NCBI GenBank assembly: GCA_029983675.1
Contig: JASBYY010000040.1
Span: forward strand, 1 to 25,976
Reading direction: 5' to 3'
Length of the DNA: 25,976 nt
Source of the DNA: Bacteroidales bacterium
GTDB taxonomy: Bacteria > Bacteroidota > Bacteroidia > Bacteroidales > F082
Positions 15,075 to 22,934 of the stretch are shown piece by piece; position 1 is the first letter of the stretch; the number at the start of each line of letters is the position of its first letter. Made by a program: the position numbers and the translations under genes. The notes beneath the pieces are model-generated. The model had not been told where the DNA came from, ran no database searches, and was given only the letters and a program-made list of their open reading frames with translations.

Positions 15075-16744
15075 AAATCAATAGAAACATATTGCTTGTG
15101 GCGCTTTTGCTCTCGGCACTGTCGCTTTCGGCACAGTCCAATGCGAAGCTGCTGCGTCGTGGCAACCGCCAATACCGTAAGGGCAACTATGAAAAGGCGG
15201 AAGCCACCTATCAGCGCATTCTCGCGGAAACGCCCAATCAGGCGAAGGCACAGTTCAATCTGGGTGATGCCTATTATGCTCAGGAAAACTATGACGGCGC
15301 TTTCAAGGCTTTTCAAAAAGTGCTCGACATGACTCCTGACGTCAAGCTCAAGTCGAATGCCGTGTATAACATGGGCAACTGTTTGCTGGCGCAGCAAAAG
15401 TATTACGATGCCTTTAATATATATAAGGTGTCGTTGCGCTTGAATCCCGACAATGCCGATGCGTTGTATAACCTTGAGTTTTGTCGTGCCCATCTTGTCA
15501 AGAGCCGTGTTATCGTTCAACCCGCCATTGCACACGGCAAGGTGGAGGCAAGCGAAAAAACGGCTTTCAACGGTCAGCAGGTCACCCTCTCGGCAAAAGC
15601 CGATCCCGATTTCGCATTGGCCAGTTATGTGGTGACCAAAGCCGATAATCCTGAGGTGAATGTCGAAGTGAAAGGCAATGCTTTTGTCATGCCCAAGTTC
15701 GATGTGCTGGTGAGCGCACAGTTCAAACAGGCTCACCGTATCGATGTGGAGAAGAACATTCCTCATGGCGAGGTGACGGCGGATAAAGCGAAAGCCATTG
15801 AAGGACAAAGTGTCACCTTGCATTCAAAGCCCGAAAAAGGCTATATGGTCGAACGCTACAAGGTGTATCGCACCGGCAAGTTGACCGATACCGTTCCCGT
15901 GACCGATACAGTGTTCCAAATGCCCGATTTTGATGTCACGGTGACGGCCACCTTCCGTACGGCCTTGCATGTCAGCGTTCAGCCGGCTGAATTCGGAAAG
16001 ATACAGGCCACTGACACGCTTGCCCTGCCGGGACAAAACATCGCTTTGATAGTAAAGCCCGAAAAAGGCTATCAACTGAATGACGTTCGGGTGGTGAGCC
16101 AGCGCGATGCGAACACCTCGGCTCCTGTTTCCGACGACAACGTGTTCCAGATGCTCGACAGCGATGTGACCGTCAGCGCCACCTTCGGCGAAGCGACGGA
16201 TTACTATCGCGCGGAAATCGACACCACCATGGAAGGCGGTCGCGTGGCGACAGATGTTGAGGAAGCTACGCGGCGCGAGAGTGTCATGCTGCGTAACACC
16301 CCGGCACCAGGCTATAAGTTCAAGGAATATGTTATCACGCAGGTTGGTGACACTTCGGTCAAGGTGACTCCGCTGGGCAATTTCTTTACCATGCCCGATT
16401 TTGATGTGACGGTGGCTGCCGTCTTCGAAAAAGACGAAAACAATCAGCAGCAACAGAATCAACAGCAGCAGGACCAGCAACAGCAAGACCAGCAGCAAGA
16501 TCAACAACAGCAGCAAGACCAGCAAAATCAGGATCAACAACAAGACCAGCAACAGAATCAGCAGCAACAGCAGGATCAGCAGCAGCAACAAAACCAACAG
16601 CAGCGGCAGCCTCAGGATATTTCCCGCGAGGACGCCCAACGTATGTTGCAAGCCATCGAGAACCAGGAAAGAAAGACCATGGAGAAGGTGAATGAACAGA
16701 AAATCAGGACACAGCCGAGAAAACCTTCGGAAAAGGACTGGTGA
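15071..16744 (+). CDS. batC: BatC, TPR protein with four inserted InlB/Flg_new-type repeats and a poly-Gln tract
   Basis: 557-residue exported TPR protein, about twice the usual BatC length. Order: signal peptide 1-22 (ending LSLSAQ); TPRs about 25-140 (GNRQYRKGNYEKAEATY, NLGDAYYAQENYDGAFKAF, NMGNCLLAQQKYYDAFNIY, NPDNADALYNLEFC); four ~77-residue beta-repeats at about 146-218, 219-295, 296-372 and 373-452; a tract made only of Q, D and N at 457-511; then a conserved helical tail (ISREDAQRMLQAIENQERKTMEKV) ending EKDW. The TPRs and the tail match normal BatC; the four repeats are the extra material. Each repeat has G.V.........G..V.L...P..GY, then F.MP..DVTV.A.F, a pattern known from InlB B-repeats and related surface proteins. 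The frame is open throughout, so it is a real insertion rather than a fusion artefact. Confidence 0.9.
   Translation: MKINRNILLVALLLSALSLSAQSNAKLLRRGNRQYRKGNYEKAEATYQRILAETPNQAKAQFNLGDAYYAQENYDGAFKAFQKVLDMTPDVKLKSNAVYNMGNCLLAQQKYYDAFNIYKVSLRLNPDNADALYNLEFCRAHLVKSRVIVQPAIAHGKVEASEKTAFNGQQVTLSAKADPDFALASYVVTKADNPEVNVEVKGNAFVMPKFDVLVSAQFKQAHRIDVEKNIPHGEVTADKAKAIEGQSVTLHSKPEKGYMVERYKVYRTGKLTDTVPVTDTVFQMPDFDVTVTATFRTALHVSVQPAEFGKIQATDTLALPGQNIALIVKPEKGYQLNDVRVVSQRDANTSAPVSDDNVFQMLDSDVTVSATFGEATDYYRAEIDTTMEGGRVATDVEEATRRESVMLRNTPAPGYKFKEYVITQVGDTSVKVTPLGNFFTMPDFDVTVAAVFEKDENNQQQQNQQQQDQQQQDQQQDQQQQQDQQNQDQQQDQQQNQQQQQDQQQQQNQQQRQPQDISREDAQRMLQAIENQERKTMEKVNEQKIRTQPRKPSEKDW
15506..16426 (+). repeat. 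Four tandem ~77-codon repeats within batC
   Basis: Units end at F218, F295, F372 and F452, i.e. spacings of 77, 77 and 80 residues. Shared motif near each end: MP(K/D)FDV(L/T)VxAxF, with the third copy degenerate (MLDSDVTVSATF). Copies have diverged at the DNA level, so the duplication is not recent. Confidence 0.88.
16439..16603 (+). repeat. Low-complexity CAG/CAA-rich tract in batC (55 residues of Q, D, N)
   Basis: 165 bp encoding only Gln, Asp and Asn (codons CAG, CAA, GAC/GAT, AAT/AAC). Gln-rich linkers are common in BatC of Bacteroidales. Mixed codons and irregular spacing suggest repeated slippage. On the opposite strand it gives a Leu-rich open frame that is a shadow. Confidence 0.9.
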
Positions 16745-16794
16745 TGCAAGGATGGATGGTTTTTTGATTTCGGAATAGTTTTCTCAAAAAAGAG

Positions 16795-16802
16795 TATTTT
16801 TG
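16795..16802 (+). promoter_or_regulatory. -7 box (TATTTTTG) before batD, possible internal promoter
   Basis: TATTTTTGC in the 83-bp batC-batD gap, 25 bp before the batD ATG, is an exact TAnnTTTG box. No -33 match at proper spacing. It may allow batD and batE to be made separately from the rest of the operon. Confidence 0.45.
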
Positions 16803-16827
16803 CAATTGATAATAAAGGGCAACTCAC

Positions 16828-18678
16828 ATGAAAAATGTCATTCGGTTATTATGGATATGGGCTTTTCTGTTTCCGGCTTTTGTATCGGCGCAGGAGCCTT
16901 CCATTAAGGTGTTGTGCAAGTCGCAAGTCGTTGTCGGCGAGCAATTTCAGGTAGGTTTTGAGATGAACGCCGAGGGCAAGGATTTCAAGGCGCCCGACTT
17001 CGCGGGTTTCTCCTTGGTGGGCGGTCCTTTCTCTTCGTCCAGTTCGAGCATACAGATGGTGAACGGCTCGGTGACACGCTCGGTTCGTAACACCTACACT
17101 TATGTGTTGCGTGCCGAAAACGAAGGGAGTTTCAAAATCGGTTCGGCATCGTTTTCGGTGAAAGGCACTACGGTGAACAGCGAGCCGTATGAGGTGAAAG
17201 TCGTTGCCGACGACGGCACCAATATCGAAGAGGAACAGCCTGTCAATAAGAACAATAATGACCCGCGCGTGAGCGGAAAGGATTTGTTTTTACGGGTCGA
17301 ACCCTCTAAAAAATCCGTCTGTCTCGGAGAACCTTTGGTGCTGACCTATAAAATATATACCCGTGTGCCGGTTTCCTCTTTGTCCGTTTCGCGGATGCCT
17401 TCCTACGCCGGTTTTTGGACGAAAGACATTTCCGATGATAACGGTGGCGCGTTGCGTCAGACTACGGAGCGTATGAACGGAAAAGATTATACTGTCGCTG
17501 AACTTCAAAAAGTGGTCATTGTGCCGCAGAAATCCGGCAAGCTGCCGATTGAAACCATGTCGGTGGAGTGTGTCGCCCAGCTTCAGTCGCAAAACAACAA
17601 GCGTCGTAGCAACGACCCTTTCGAGGCCTTTTTCAACGACCCGTTTTTCAATCGCAATGTCGTCAATGTCAAGAAATTACTGGAGACAGCCACCATTAGT
17701 ATAGAGGTGAAGCCCTTGCCGACAACGGGACAACCTTCCGGGTTCTTAGGTGCTGTGGGCAGTTACAACTTTAACGCTGCCATTGACAAAACCAACTTGA
17801 AGACCAACGAGGCTTTTACGTTGACGCTCACCGTTTCGGGAACGGGCAACATTGAACTGCTCGAAATGCCTACGCCGGTGTTCCCTCCTGATTTCGAGGT
17901 GTATGACCCGAAGATCACCATGGATGTCAAAGCCAATGCGCAAGGATTGTCGGGCACCAAGAAGGCCGAGTTTTTGGTCATACCCCGTCATGCGGGCGAT
18001 TTTACCATTCCTGCTATCGATTTTTCTTTCTTCAACCCGGCAAGCAATGCCTATTCCACGCAGCGTTCCAATGCCTACGAAGTCCATGTTGACAAAGGAG
18101 CGGCAGGGGAAGGCGGCGAAGGTGCCGTGTTCTCTTCCAACCAGGAAGACATCAAATACTTGGGCAGCGACATCCGCCATATCGTCACTGAAAACGGCAA
18201 GTTGAGACCGTCAAAAGCTGCATTCTTTGCTTCGCCGTTGTATTTCATCCTGATAATCGTTTTGCTGTCGCTTTTCTTTGTGGCGCTTATCGTTACCAAG
18301 AAACGCGCCCAATACAAGGAGAACGTTACCTTGGTGCGCAACAGACAGGCGACCAAAGTGGCGAAAGGTCGCCTGAAAAACGCCTACAACTATTTGAAAG
18401 CCAAAGATCAGGATCGTTTCTATGTGGAGATGTCCCAGGCTTTGTGGGGCTATATCTCCGATAAGTTGGGTATTGAACGGTCAGTGCTTTCCATCGATAC
18501 GGTGCGCGAAGCCTTGGCAGGGAAGGGTGTGCCCGAGGATCTCACCACGCAGTTTACCGATACGCTGAATAGCTGCGAGTTTGCCCGTTTTGCTCCCGGT
18601 GATGCCGGCAAAAAAATGGAAGACCTCTACCAGCAAGGCATCGATGTGATTACCAAAGCCGAAAAGGTGCTGAAGTGA
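16828..18678 (+). CDS. batD: BatD, large membrane-anchored Bat protein
   Basis: 616-residue BatD. Signal peptide about 1-21 (FPAFVSAQ), then a large periplasmic region of several Ig-like beta-domains: the first with VVVGEQFQVGFEMNAEGKDFKAPDF and the Ser-rich GPFSSSSSSIQMVNG loop, a second starting near FLRVEPSKKSVCLGEPLVLTYKIY, a third near FNAAIDKTNLKTNEAFTLTLTVSGTGNIELL. One membrane helix at about 470-490 (YFILIIVLLSLFFVALIV) leads to a cytoplasmic helical domain (VEMSQALWGYISDKLGIE...DTVREAL). Length and order are normal for BatD. It follows BatC after 83 bp and precedes BatE by 52 bp. BatD probably scaffolds the periplasmic side of the Bat complex (inference). Confidence 0.94.
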   Translation: MKNVIRLLWIWAFLFPAFVSAQEPSIKVLCKSQVVVGEQFQVGFEMNAEGKDFKAPDFAGFSLVGGPFSSSSSSIQMVNGSVTRSVRNTYTYVLRAENEGSFKIGSASFSVKGTTVNSEPYEVKVVADDGTNIEEEQPVNKNNNDPRVSGKDLFLRVEPSKKSVCLGEPLVLTYKIYTRVPVSSLSVSRMPSYAGFWTKDISDDNGGALRQTTERMNGKDYTVAELQKVVIVPQKSGKLPIETMSVECVAQLQSQNNKRRSNDPFEAFFNDPFFNRNVVNVKKLLETATISIEVKPLPTTGQPSGFLGAVGSYNFNAAIDKTNLKTNEAFTLTLTVSGTGNIELLEMPTPVFPPDFEVYDPKITMDVKANAQGLSGTKKAEFLVIPRHAGDFTIPAIDFSFFNPASNAYSTQRSNAYEVHVDKGAAGEGGEGAVFSSNQEDIKYLGSDIRHIVTENGKLRPSKAAFFASPLYFILIIVLLSLFFVALIVTKKRAQYKENVTLVRNRQATKVAKGRLKNAYNYLKAKDQDRFYVEMSQALWGYISDKLGIERSVLSIDTVREALAGKGVPEDLTTQFTDTLNSCEFARFAPGDAGKKMEDLYQQGIDVITKAEKVLK

Positions 18679-18730
18679 GGACGGAAGGCTTTGACGGAAC
18701 GAATGATAGATAGTTTTTTGACTTGATAAA

Positions 18731-19504
18731 ATGTTGAATATGAAACCGAAACAGATAATTATAATGGCGCTTGCCTGCCTGTTGACCTTCAATGTCATGG
18801 CACAAAGCGAAAGCGAGGCCTGGTTTGAGCAGGGTAATGCCGCCTATAACGAAGGCAACTACGCCTCGGCGATAGAACTGTATAACAAGGTCGTGTCGGC
18901 GGATTACGTGTCCGGCCCTTTGTTTTTCAATTTGGGAAACGCCTATTACAAGACCAAGGACTACGCCCATGCCATTTTGAACTATGAAAAGGCCCTCAAG
19001 CTCGATCCGAGTAACGACGATGTCCGCATCAACCTCGAAATTGCCAATCTGGCCATTGCCGACCGCATCGAGCCGATTCCGCTGCCCTTTTATGTGAAAG
19101 GCTGGAATAGCTTGAAAAACAGCTTTTCCCCTGATATGTGGGCGGTAGTCACCATCGTGTTGTTGGCCCTCTTTTTGCTTTCGCTGTTTGTGTTTTTGGT
19201 GTCGCGTCGCTTGGCATTGCGAAAGGCCGGTTTCTTTACGGGGCTTGTCACTTTTGTGGTGTTCGCGGTGTCGTTTTTTGTGGCTTTGCAAAAAAGGAGC
19301 GACATGTTGCATCTCGATGAGGCCATCGTGACCACACCCACCGTGACCGTGAAAAGCTCGCCCAATGCCACGAGTGTCGATCTCTTTGTGCTGCACGAAG
19401 GCACAAAGTTAAAAGTCTTGGGCGAGTCGGAAGGCTGGCATAAGGTGAAAATCGCCAATGGCAGTGTGGGCTGGCTGTCTACCGAATCCATGGAACTGTT
19501 TTAG
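18731..19504 (+). CDS. batE: BatE, TPR and SH3-like membrane protein
   Basis: 257-residue BatE: signal sequence (IIIMALACLLTFNVMAQ), TPRs about 28-115 (WFEQGNAAYNEGNYASAIELY, FFNLGNAYYKTKDYAHAILNYEKALKLDPSN), two membrane helices at about 136-158 and 168-187, and a C-terminal bacterial SH3-like domain (VTVKSSPNATSVDLFVLHEGTKLKVLGESEGWHKVKIANGSVGWL with the typical GW endings). The second in-frame ATG (18740) would place the signal peptide closer to the N-terminus and is an equally good start. Last gene of the operon. SH3-like domains in this position often contact cell wall or periplasmic partners, but the ligand here is unknown. Confidence 0.92.
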   Translation: MLNMKPKQIIIMALACLLTFNVMAQSESEAWFEQGNAAYNEGNYASAIELYNKVVSADYVSGPLFFNLGNAYYKTKDYAHAILNYEKALKLDPSNDDVRINLEIANLAIADRIEPIPLPFYVKGWNSLKNSFSPDMWAVVTIVLLALFLLSLFVFLVSRRLALRKAGFFTGLVTFVVFAVSFFVALQKRSDMLHLDEAIVTTPTVTVKSSPNATSVDLFVLHEGTKLKVLGESEGWHKVKIANGSVGWLSTESMELF

Positions 19505-19510
19505 CACGCT

Positions 19511-19723
19511 GTCCTGTCTCATCAGGAACCCGTCATGCCGGACCAGATCCGGCATCTCCTCACCAAAGGCATTACTTCAATAGGACAACCTCCTCGCAGG
19601 GAGATTCCGTGTAGGTCCCAAATCAAGTTTGGGACGTGGCACGGAATGACTACAATAGACAATAGAATAGCGTTGTGGTCTGATTAGACTGTAATTGTCC
19701 CGCTTCATCAGTACCCGTCATGC
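19511..19723. repeat. Intergenic palindromic repeat element bounded by direct repeats
   Basis: Two similar copies, 28 nt at 19511-19538 and 27 nt at 19697-19723 (shared core TCATCAG..ACCCGTCATGC, mostly transitions elsewhere), bound this stretch. Inside are a hairpin ATGCCGGA-N5-TCCGGCAT (19535-19555) and a nested one: outer arms ATTCCGTG/CACGGAAT (19604-19611, 19640-19647) around inner arms GTCCCAAA/TTTGGGAC with loop TCAAG. The style matches dispersed palindromic elements known in many bacteria. No long open frame is supported here, and no T-tract follows the hairpins, so they are not classical terminators, though they could still end the Bat transcript. Confidence 0.6.
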
Positions 19724-19773
19724 TCTTCCAAAACACATTTGCCTCATTTTGAGTAGGAAATGAATTAATTTTC

Positions 19774-19800
19774 AAAAAAAAATGTTTTTTTTAGAAAAAA
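19774..19800. promoter_or_regulatory. Phased A/T tracts upstream of the 19904 gene
   Basis: A9 (19774-19782), T8 (19785-19792) and A6 (19795-19800), with centres about 10 bp apart, end 25 bp before the -7 box. Such spacing gives intrinsic DNA curvature and can act like an UP element. The rest of 19724-19773 holds nothing recognisable. Confidence 0.4.
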
Positions 19801-19825
19801 GTAGGATTCGTTTTAGAGTTTATTC

Positions 19826-19833
19826 TATATTTG
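19826..19833 (+). promoter_or_regulatory. -7 promoter box (TATATTTG) for the T9SS cargo gene
   Basis: TATATTTGC is an exact TAnnTTTG box 70 bp before the ATG at 19904, giving a leader of about 65 nt. The phased A/T tracts lie directly upstream. Confidence 0.6.
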
Positions 19834-19903
19834 CAAGCTATTAGATATGCTAAAATCATACAACTGATTGTTTAACAAATGATATTCATCTAAATTACGT
19901 GAT

Positions 19904-22732
19904 ATGAAAAAGAGATTTTTACCTTTCAGTTTACTCTTAGTAATCATGATCTTAGGCCAGTCGATGTTGTTTGCTGGCAATGGCGGACACTACGTGCCGC
20001 GTGAAAATGGAACAGCTTCGGCTGCATCATTCATGAGTGCGGTTCGTGCCAATCAGAACACGGGATTAATTGACCCGGCGCTGATGCTCAAGGCTGCCAA
20101 GGCTGCCAACACAACAGCGAGAGAGGATGATCTGTACTGGTTGAGTATGGGTCCCGGCAACCTGGGTGGCGAAACCACTGGTATCATTTACGACACCCTT
20201 CAGGGCAACACCGTTTATATTGGCGCAAAGGGTGGTGGCGTATTCAAAAGCACCAATATGGGAACGACTTGGCATTTGGTTGACAATAGTCCGATCATGG
20301 TTAGTTGCATGGTGCGTGACAACGATGGTACCATCTATGTCGGAACGGGTGACGGAGAGAAAGCTGTTGACTACAACGGATTGAGCACGCTCTCTTACGA
20401 CAATAGCTTCATCGGCTCGGGAATCTATATGATTAAAAATGACGTTGTCACTTCTTTGGAATCCACGAAGCCCACAACGATGAACGGAGTTTCGGAATGG
20501 AGTTTTGTCAACGATCTCGCCATTGTCGGCAATACGATTATCGCCTGCACAGAGTCCGGATTGAGATTCAGCGTTGATAAAGGTGCCACTTGGAACCTCG
20601 CTGCCAATGATTCCGGAGAAACTTTGAACGGCAAGGCCACACAGGTCGATGCAGGTCCTGCTGGACTGATCATCGCCGCCGTTGATGGCAAAGTCTATGT
20701 AGGTAATGAACTTACCTCCATGAAATGCCATTCTGACGAGACCGCCGTCGTTGAAAACGATATTTACACCGTTTTGCCTGCTGCTAAAGGCATGCTCGAT
20801 GTCGCCGCAGCACCAACCGATGCAAACGTATTGTACGCTTCTTGCATTGGAACTAACGGCAGCCATACCGGAATTTACGTGTCCAATGACCAAGGTGCTA
20901 CTTGGGAAGTGGCGCTGCCCGAAAGCTCGTCGAAAGATGTGTATGGCGGTATGGGCCTTAGCAACCATGGCTTGGTTGTCTCTCCTGTCAATGCACATTT
21001 GGTTTACATCCTTGGCTACAACTTATGGGAACTTAGAAAGCCAGCACAGCCCGGATTTTATATTGCAACAGAGAAATCCACCTTTGAAGGCATGCAAAGC
21101 ATCGCTTTCAACCCGAGAAAGAAGAGCGATTTCTTTATCGGAACCAATAGCGGTATCTATAAGTTCGACAGACTTTTCAACGACATGTACGTTTTCTTGA
21201 ATTGCAACCGCAACTATGTGGCTAGCAAGTTCTTGTCGGTGGGAGTGTCAGGTATGACTACCCGCGTCATTGGTGGTTCCGTAGCTCATGGCGATATCCT
21301 TGTCAAGGGCGATCCCATGGCCAATCATATCACTGAAGGCACTTTCGTTGGGAAAAACCCAGGCGGACCTTGTGCCATTTCCATGATCGATTCCTCTTGC
21401 ATCTTCGTCTCTTCTGAAAAAGGTGTCATTAACCGTTCACAGACGGCGGGAGAAGATTTCGACATCTCCAACTTCAAATTCCCCGTGGAGAGTGTGACCT
21501 TGTTCAGAATGCCTATGGTGCTTTGGGAAAGCTTCAACAGCACGACAAATCCCGCTTCGGTGTGGTATTTCGGTCACAATGACCCTGCAGGTAAAGAAGT
21601 GCAGTGTTATAGTAACAACAAGGAATACCCCTTCAACTACACGCTTCCCGCTGCCGTTGCAGAAGGTGATTCCATCCAAGTTCACGACCCCGTGGCTTCC
21701 GTGCTGTTTGTCGCAACAAAAGATGCGTTACACATGACGCGTGATGCCATCCGCTTTAACAAGACCTGCACATGGTGGAAACTTGCTGGTGCGGGCCAAA
21801 ACTTCAAAGGCGATCCTTACTGCATGGCCGTTTCACCTGATGGTGACAATGTGTTTGCCGGCATGACCAATGGCAAGCTGTATAGGGTCTCCCATATCAA
21901 TGCCGCCATCGATAGCGCCAGCATCCTAGTCGACTCAACCTCCGTGCTGACCACCACCGCCATTACCCTGCCGGTTGAAGGACAGAGCGTGACTTCAATA
22001 GCCATCGATCCACGCAATGCCAATAATGTGATTGTGACTTTGGGCAACTATGGCAACGAAACCTACGTGCTGTATTCCACCGACGCATTGAGTGATGCTC
22101 CGACTTTCGCATCGAAACAAGCCAATCTGCCGCTGATGCCCGTCTATGCTTCCGTAATCGAAATGACTAATGGCTATGTCATGCTGGGCACCGAACATGG
22201 CATTTATATGACTACCGACATTGTCAATCCGAACTGGGTGGCACAAAGAAATCCCATGGGCGATGTGCCGGTCATGGATCTGAAACAACAGATTGTCTAT
22301 CATCCCCACCAGATGGTGATGGTTGTTGATCCTGGCACACAAGCTGTTTCTTACAAGCATCGCGCTGGTGTCATGAACCAAGGCATTATCTATGCCGCCA
22401 CCTACGGCAGAGGTCTCTTCCGCTGCGAAAACTATGTGACGCATTCCGGTGAAGGCGTTGACGAACCCGCTATGACCACTACGCAGCTCAACCTGTATCC
22501 TAACCCGGCTCATAACCAAGCCAAGCTGTCCTTCGAGATGGTCAACAAAGCCAATGTGGCTTACCAGATCTTCGACATGAGCGGACGTATGATACAGTCC
22601 GTCAACCTCGGATCCTACAGCCAAGGCAACTACGAGGTGAATGTCAACACCAGCGACCTTTCAACGGGTGCTTACCTGCTCCGTCTGTCGCAAGGTGCCA
22701 AGGCAACCAGCGTCAAGTTCTTGGTGTATTGA
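19904..22732 (+). CDS. Secreted T9SS cargo with Asp-box propeller motifs and type A sorting domain
   Basis: 942-residue exported protein. Signal peptide about 1-24 (LLLVIMILGQSMLFAG). The body resembles sortilin/VPS10- or sialidase-like beta-propellers: three Asp-box motifs of the SxDxGxTW type at 116-123 (STNMGTTW), 223-230 (SVDKGATW) and 327-334 (SNDQGATW), each following a short strand such as GGGVFK or GIYV. No catalytic sialidase residues were recognised, so binding is more likely than hydrolysis. The C-terminal ~80 residues (from LNLYPNPAHNQ, Y865) form a T9SS type A sorting domain ending TSVKFLVY, so the mature protein should be exported by T9SS and attached to the surface or released. 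It has its own promoter and terminator and so is monocistronic. The ligand is unknown. Confidence 0.9.
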   Translation: MKKRFLPFSLLLVIMILGQSMLFAGNGGHYVPRENGTASAASFMSAVRANQNTGLIDPALMLKAAKAANTTAREDDLYWLSMGPGNLGGETTGIIYDTLQGNTVYIGAKGGGVFKSTNMGTTWHLVDNSPIMVSCMVRDNDGTIYVGTGDGEKAVDYNGLSTLSYDNSFIGSGIYMIKNDVVTSLESTKPTTMNGVSEWSFVNDLAIVGNTIIACTESGLRFSVDKGATWNLAANDSGETLNGKATQVDAGPAGLIIAAVDGKVYVGNELTSMKCHSDETAVVENDIYTVLPAAKGMLDVAAAPTDANVLYASCIGTNGSHTGIYVSNDQGATWEVALPESSSKDVYGGMGLSNHGLVVSPVNAHLVYILGYNLWELRKPAQPGFYIATEKSTFEGMQSIAFNPRKKSDFFIGTNSGIYKFDRLFNDMYVFLNCNRNYVASKFLSVGVSGMTTRVIGGSVAHGDILVKGDPMANHITEGTFVGKNPGGPCAISMIDSSCIFVSSEKGVINRSQTAGEDFDISNFKFPVESVTLFRMPMVLWESFNSTTNPASVWYFGHNDPAGKEVQCYSNNKEYPFNYTLPAAVAEGDSIQVHDPVASVLFVATKDALHMTRDAIRFNKTCTWWKLAGAGQNFKGDPYCMAVSPDGDNVFAGMTNGKLYRVSHINAAIDSASILVDSTSVLTTTAITLPVEGQSVTSIAIDPRNANNVIVTLGNYGNETYVLYSTDALSDAPTFASKQANLPLMPVYASVIEMTNGYVMLGTEHGIYMTTDIVNPNWVAQRNPMGDVPVMDLKQQIVYHPHQMVMVVDPGTQAVSYKHRAGVMNQGIIYAATYGRGLFRCENYVTHSGEGVDEPAMTTTQLNLYPNPAHNQAKLSFEMVNKANVAYQIFDMSGRMIQSVNLGSYSQGNYEVNVNTSDLSTGAYLLRLSQGAKATSVKFLVY

Positions 22733-22757
22733 TAAAGGATATATCTTGATAAACACG

Positions 22758-22787
22758 AAGGAGGGTCATTTCGACCCTCCTTTTTTT
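22758..22787 (+). terminator. Intrinsic terminator after the T9SS cargo gene
   Basis: 10-bp perfect stem AAGGAGGGTC/GACCCTCCTT, loop ATTTC, followed by a T run to 22787. It lies 25 bp past the stop. Confidence 0.92.
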
Positions 22788-22860
22788 CATGGTGTCGGCC
22801 TCCTAAGAAAAGCACTTCCGGCATCGTTTCAAACAATAGTGGCATTTGAAATCTTTTCAC

Positions 22861-22868
22861 TACCTTTG
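22861..22868 (+). promoter_or_regulatory. -7 promoter box (TACCTTTG) for the AspT-like transporter
   Basis: Exact TAnnTTTG box 66 bp before the ATG at 22935. The leader of about 60 nt contains an imperfect bulged hairpin (CAAAACACTT pairing with AAAGGTGTTTG). No good -33 at standard spacing. Confidence 0.55.
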
Positions 22869-22934
22869 TACCATCTTAATGACGTCAAAACACTTGTTTG
22901 TAAAGGTGTTTGATGAGTAAATATTTTATTATCA

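Noticed and set aside
15506..16603. Regular repeats in batC considered as a possible CRISPR or DNA-level satellite.
   Set aside because: Repeats are coding, diverged at DNA level, in frame, and about 231 bp long; no short identical repeats with unique spacers are present.
15824..16651. Long minus-strand open frame, extremely Leu-rich, opposite batC.
   Set aside because: It is the reverse shadow of the CAG/CAA tract and repeats; batC is clearly the coding strand by domain content and operon overlap.
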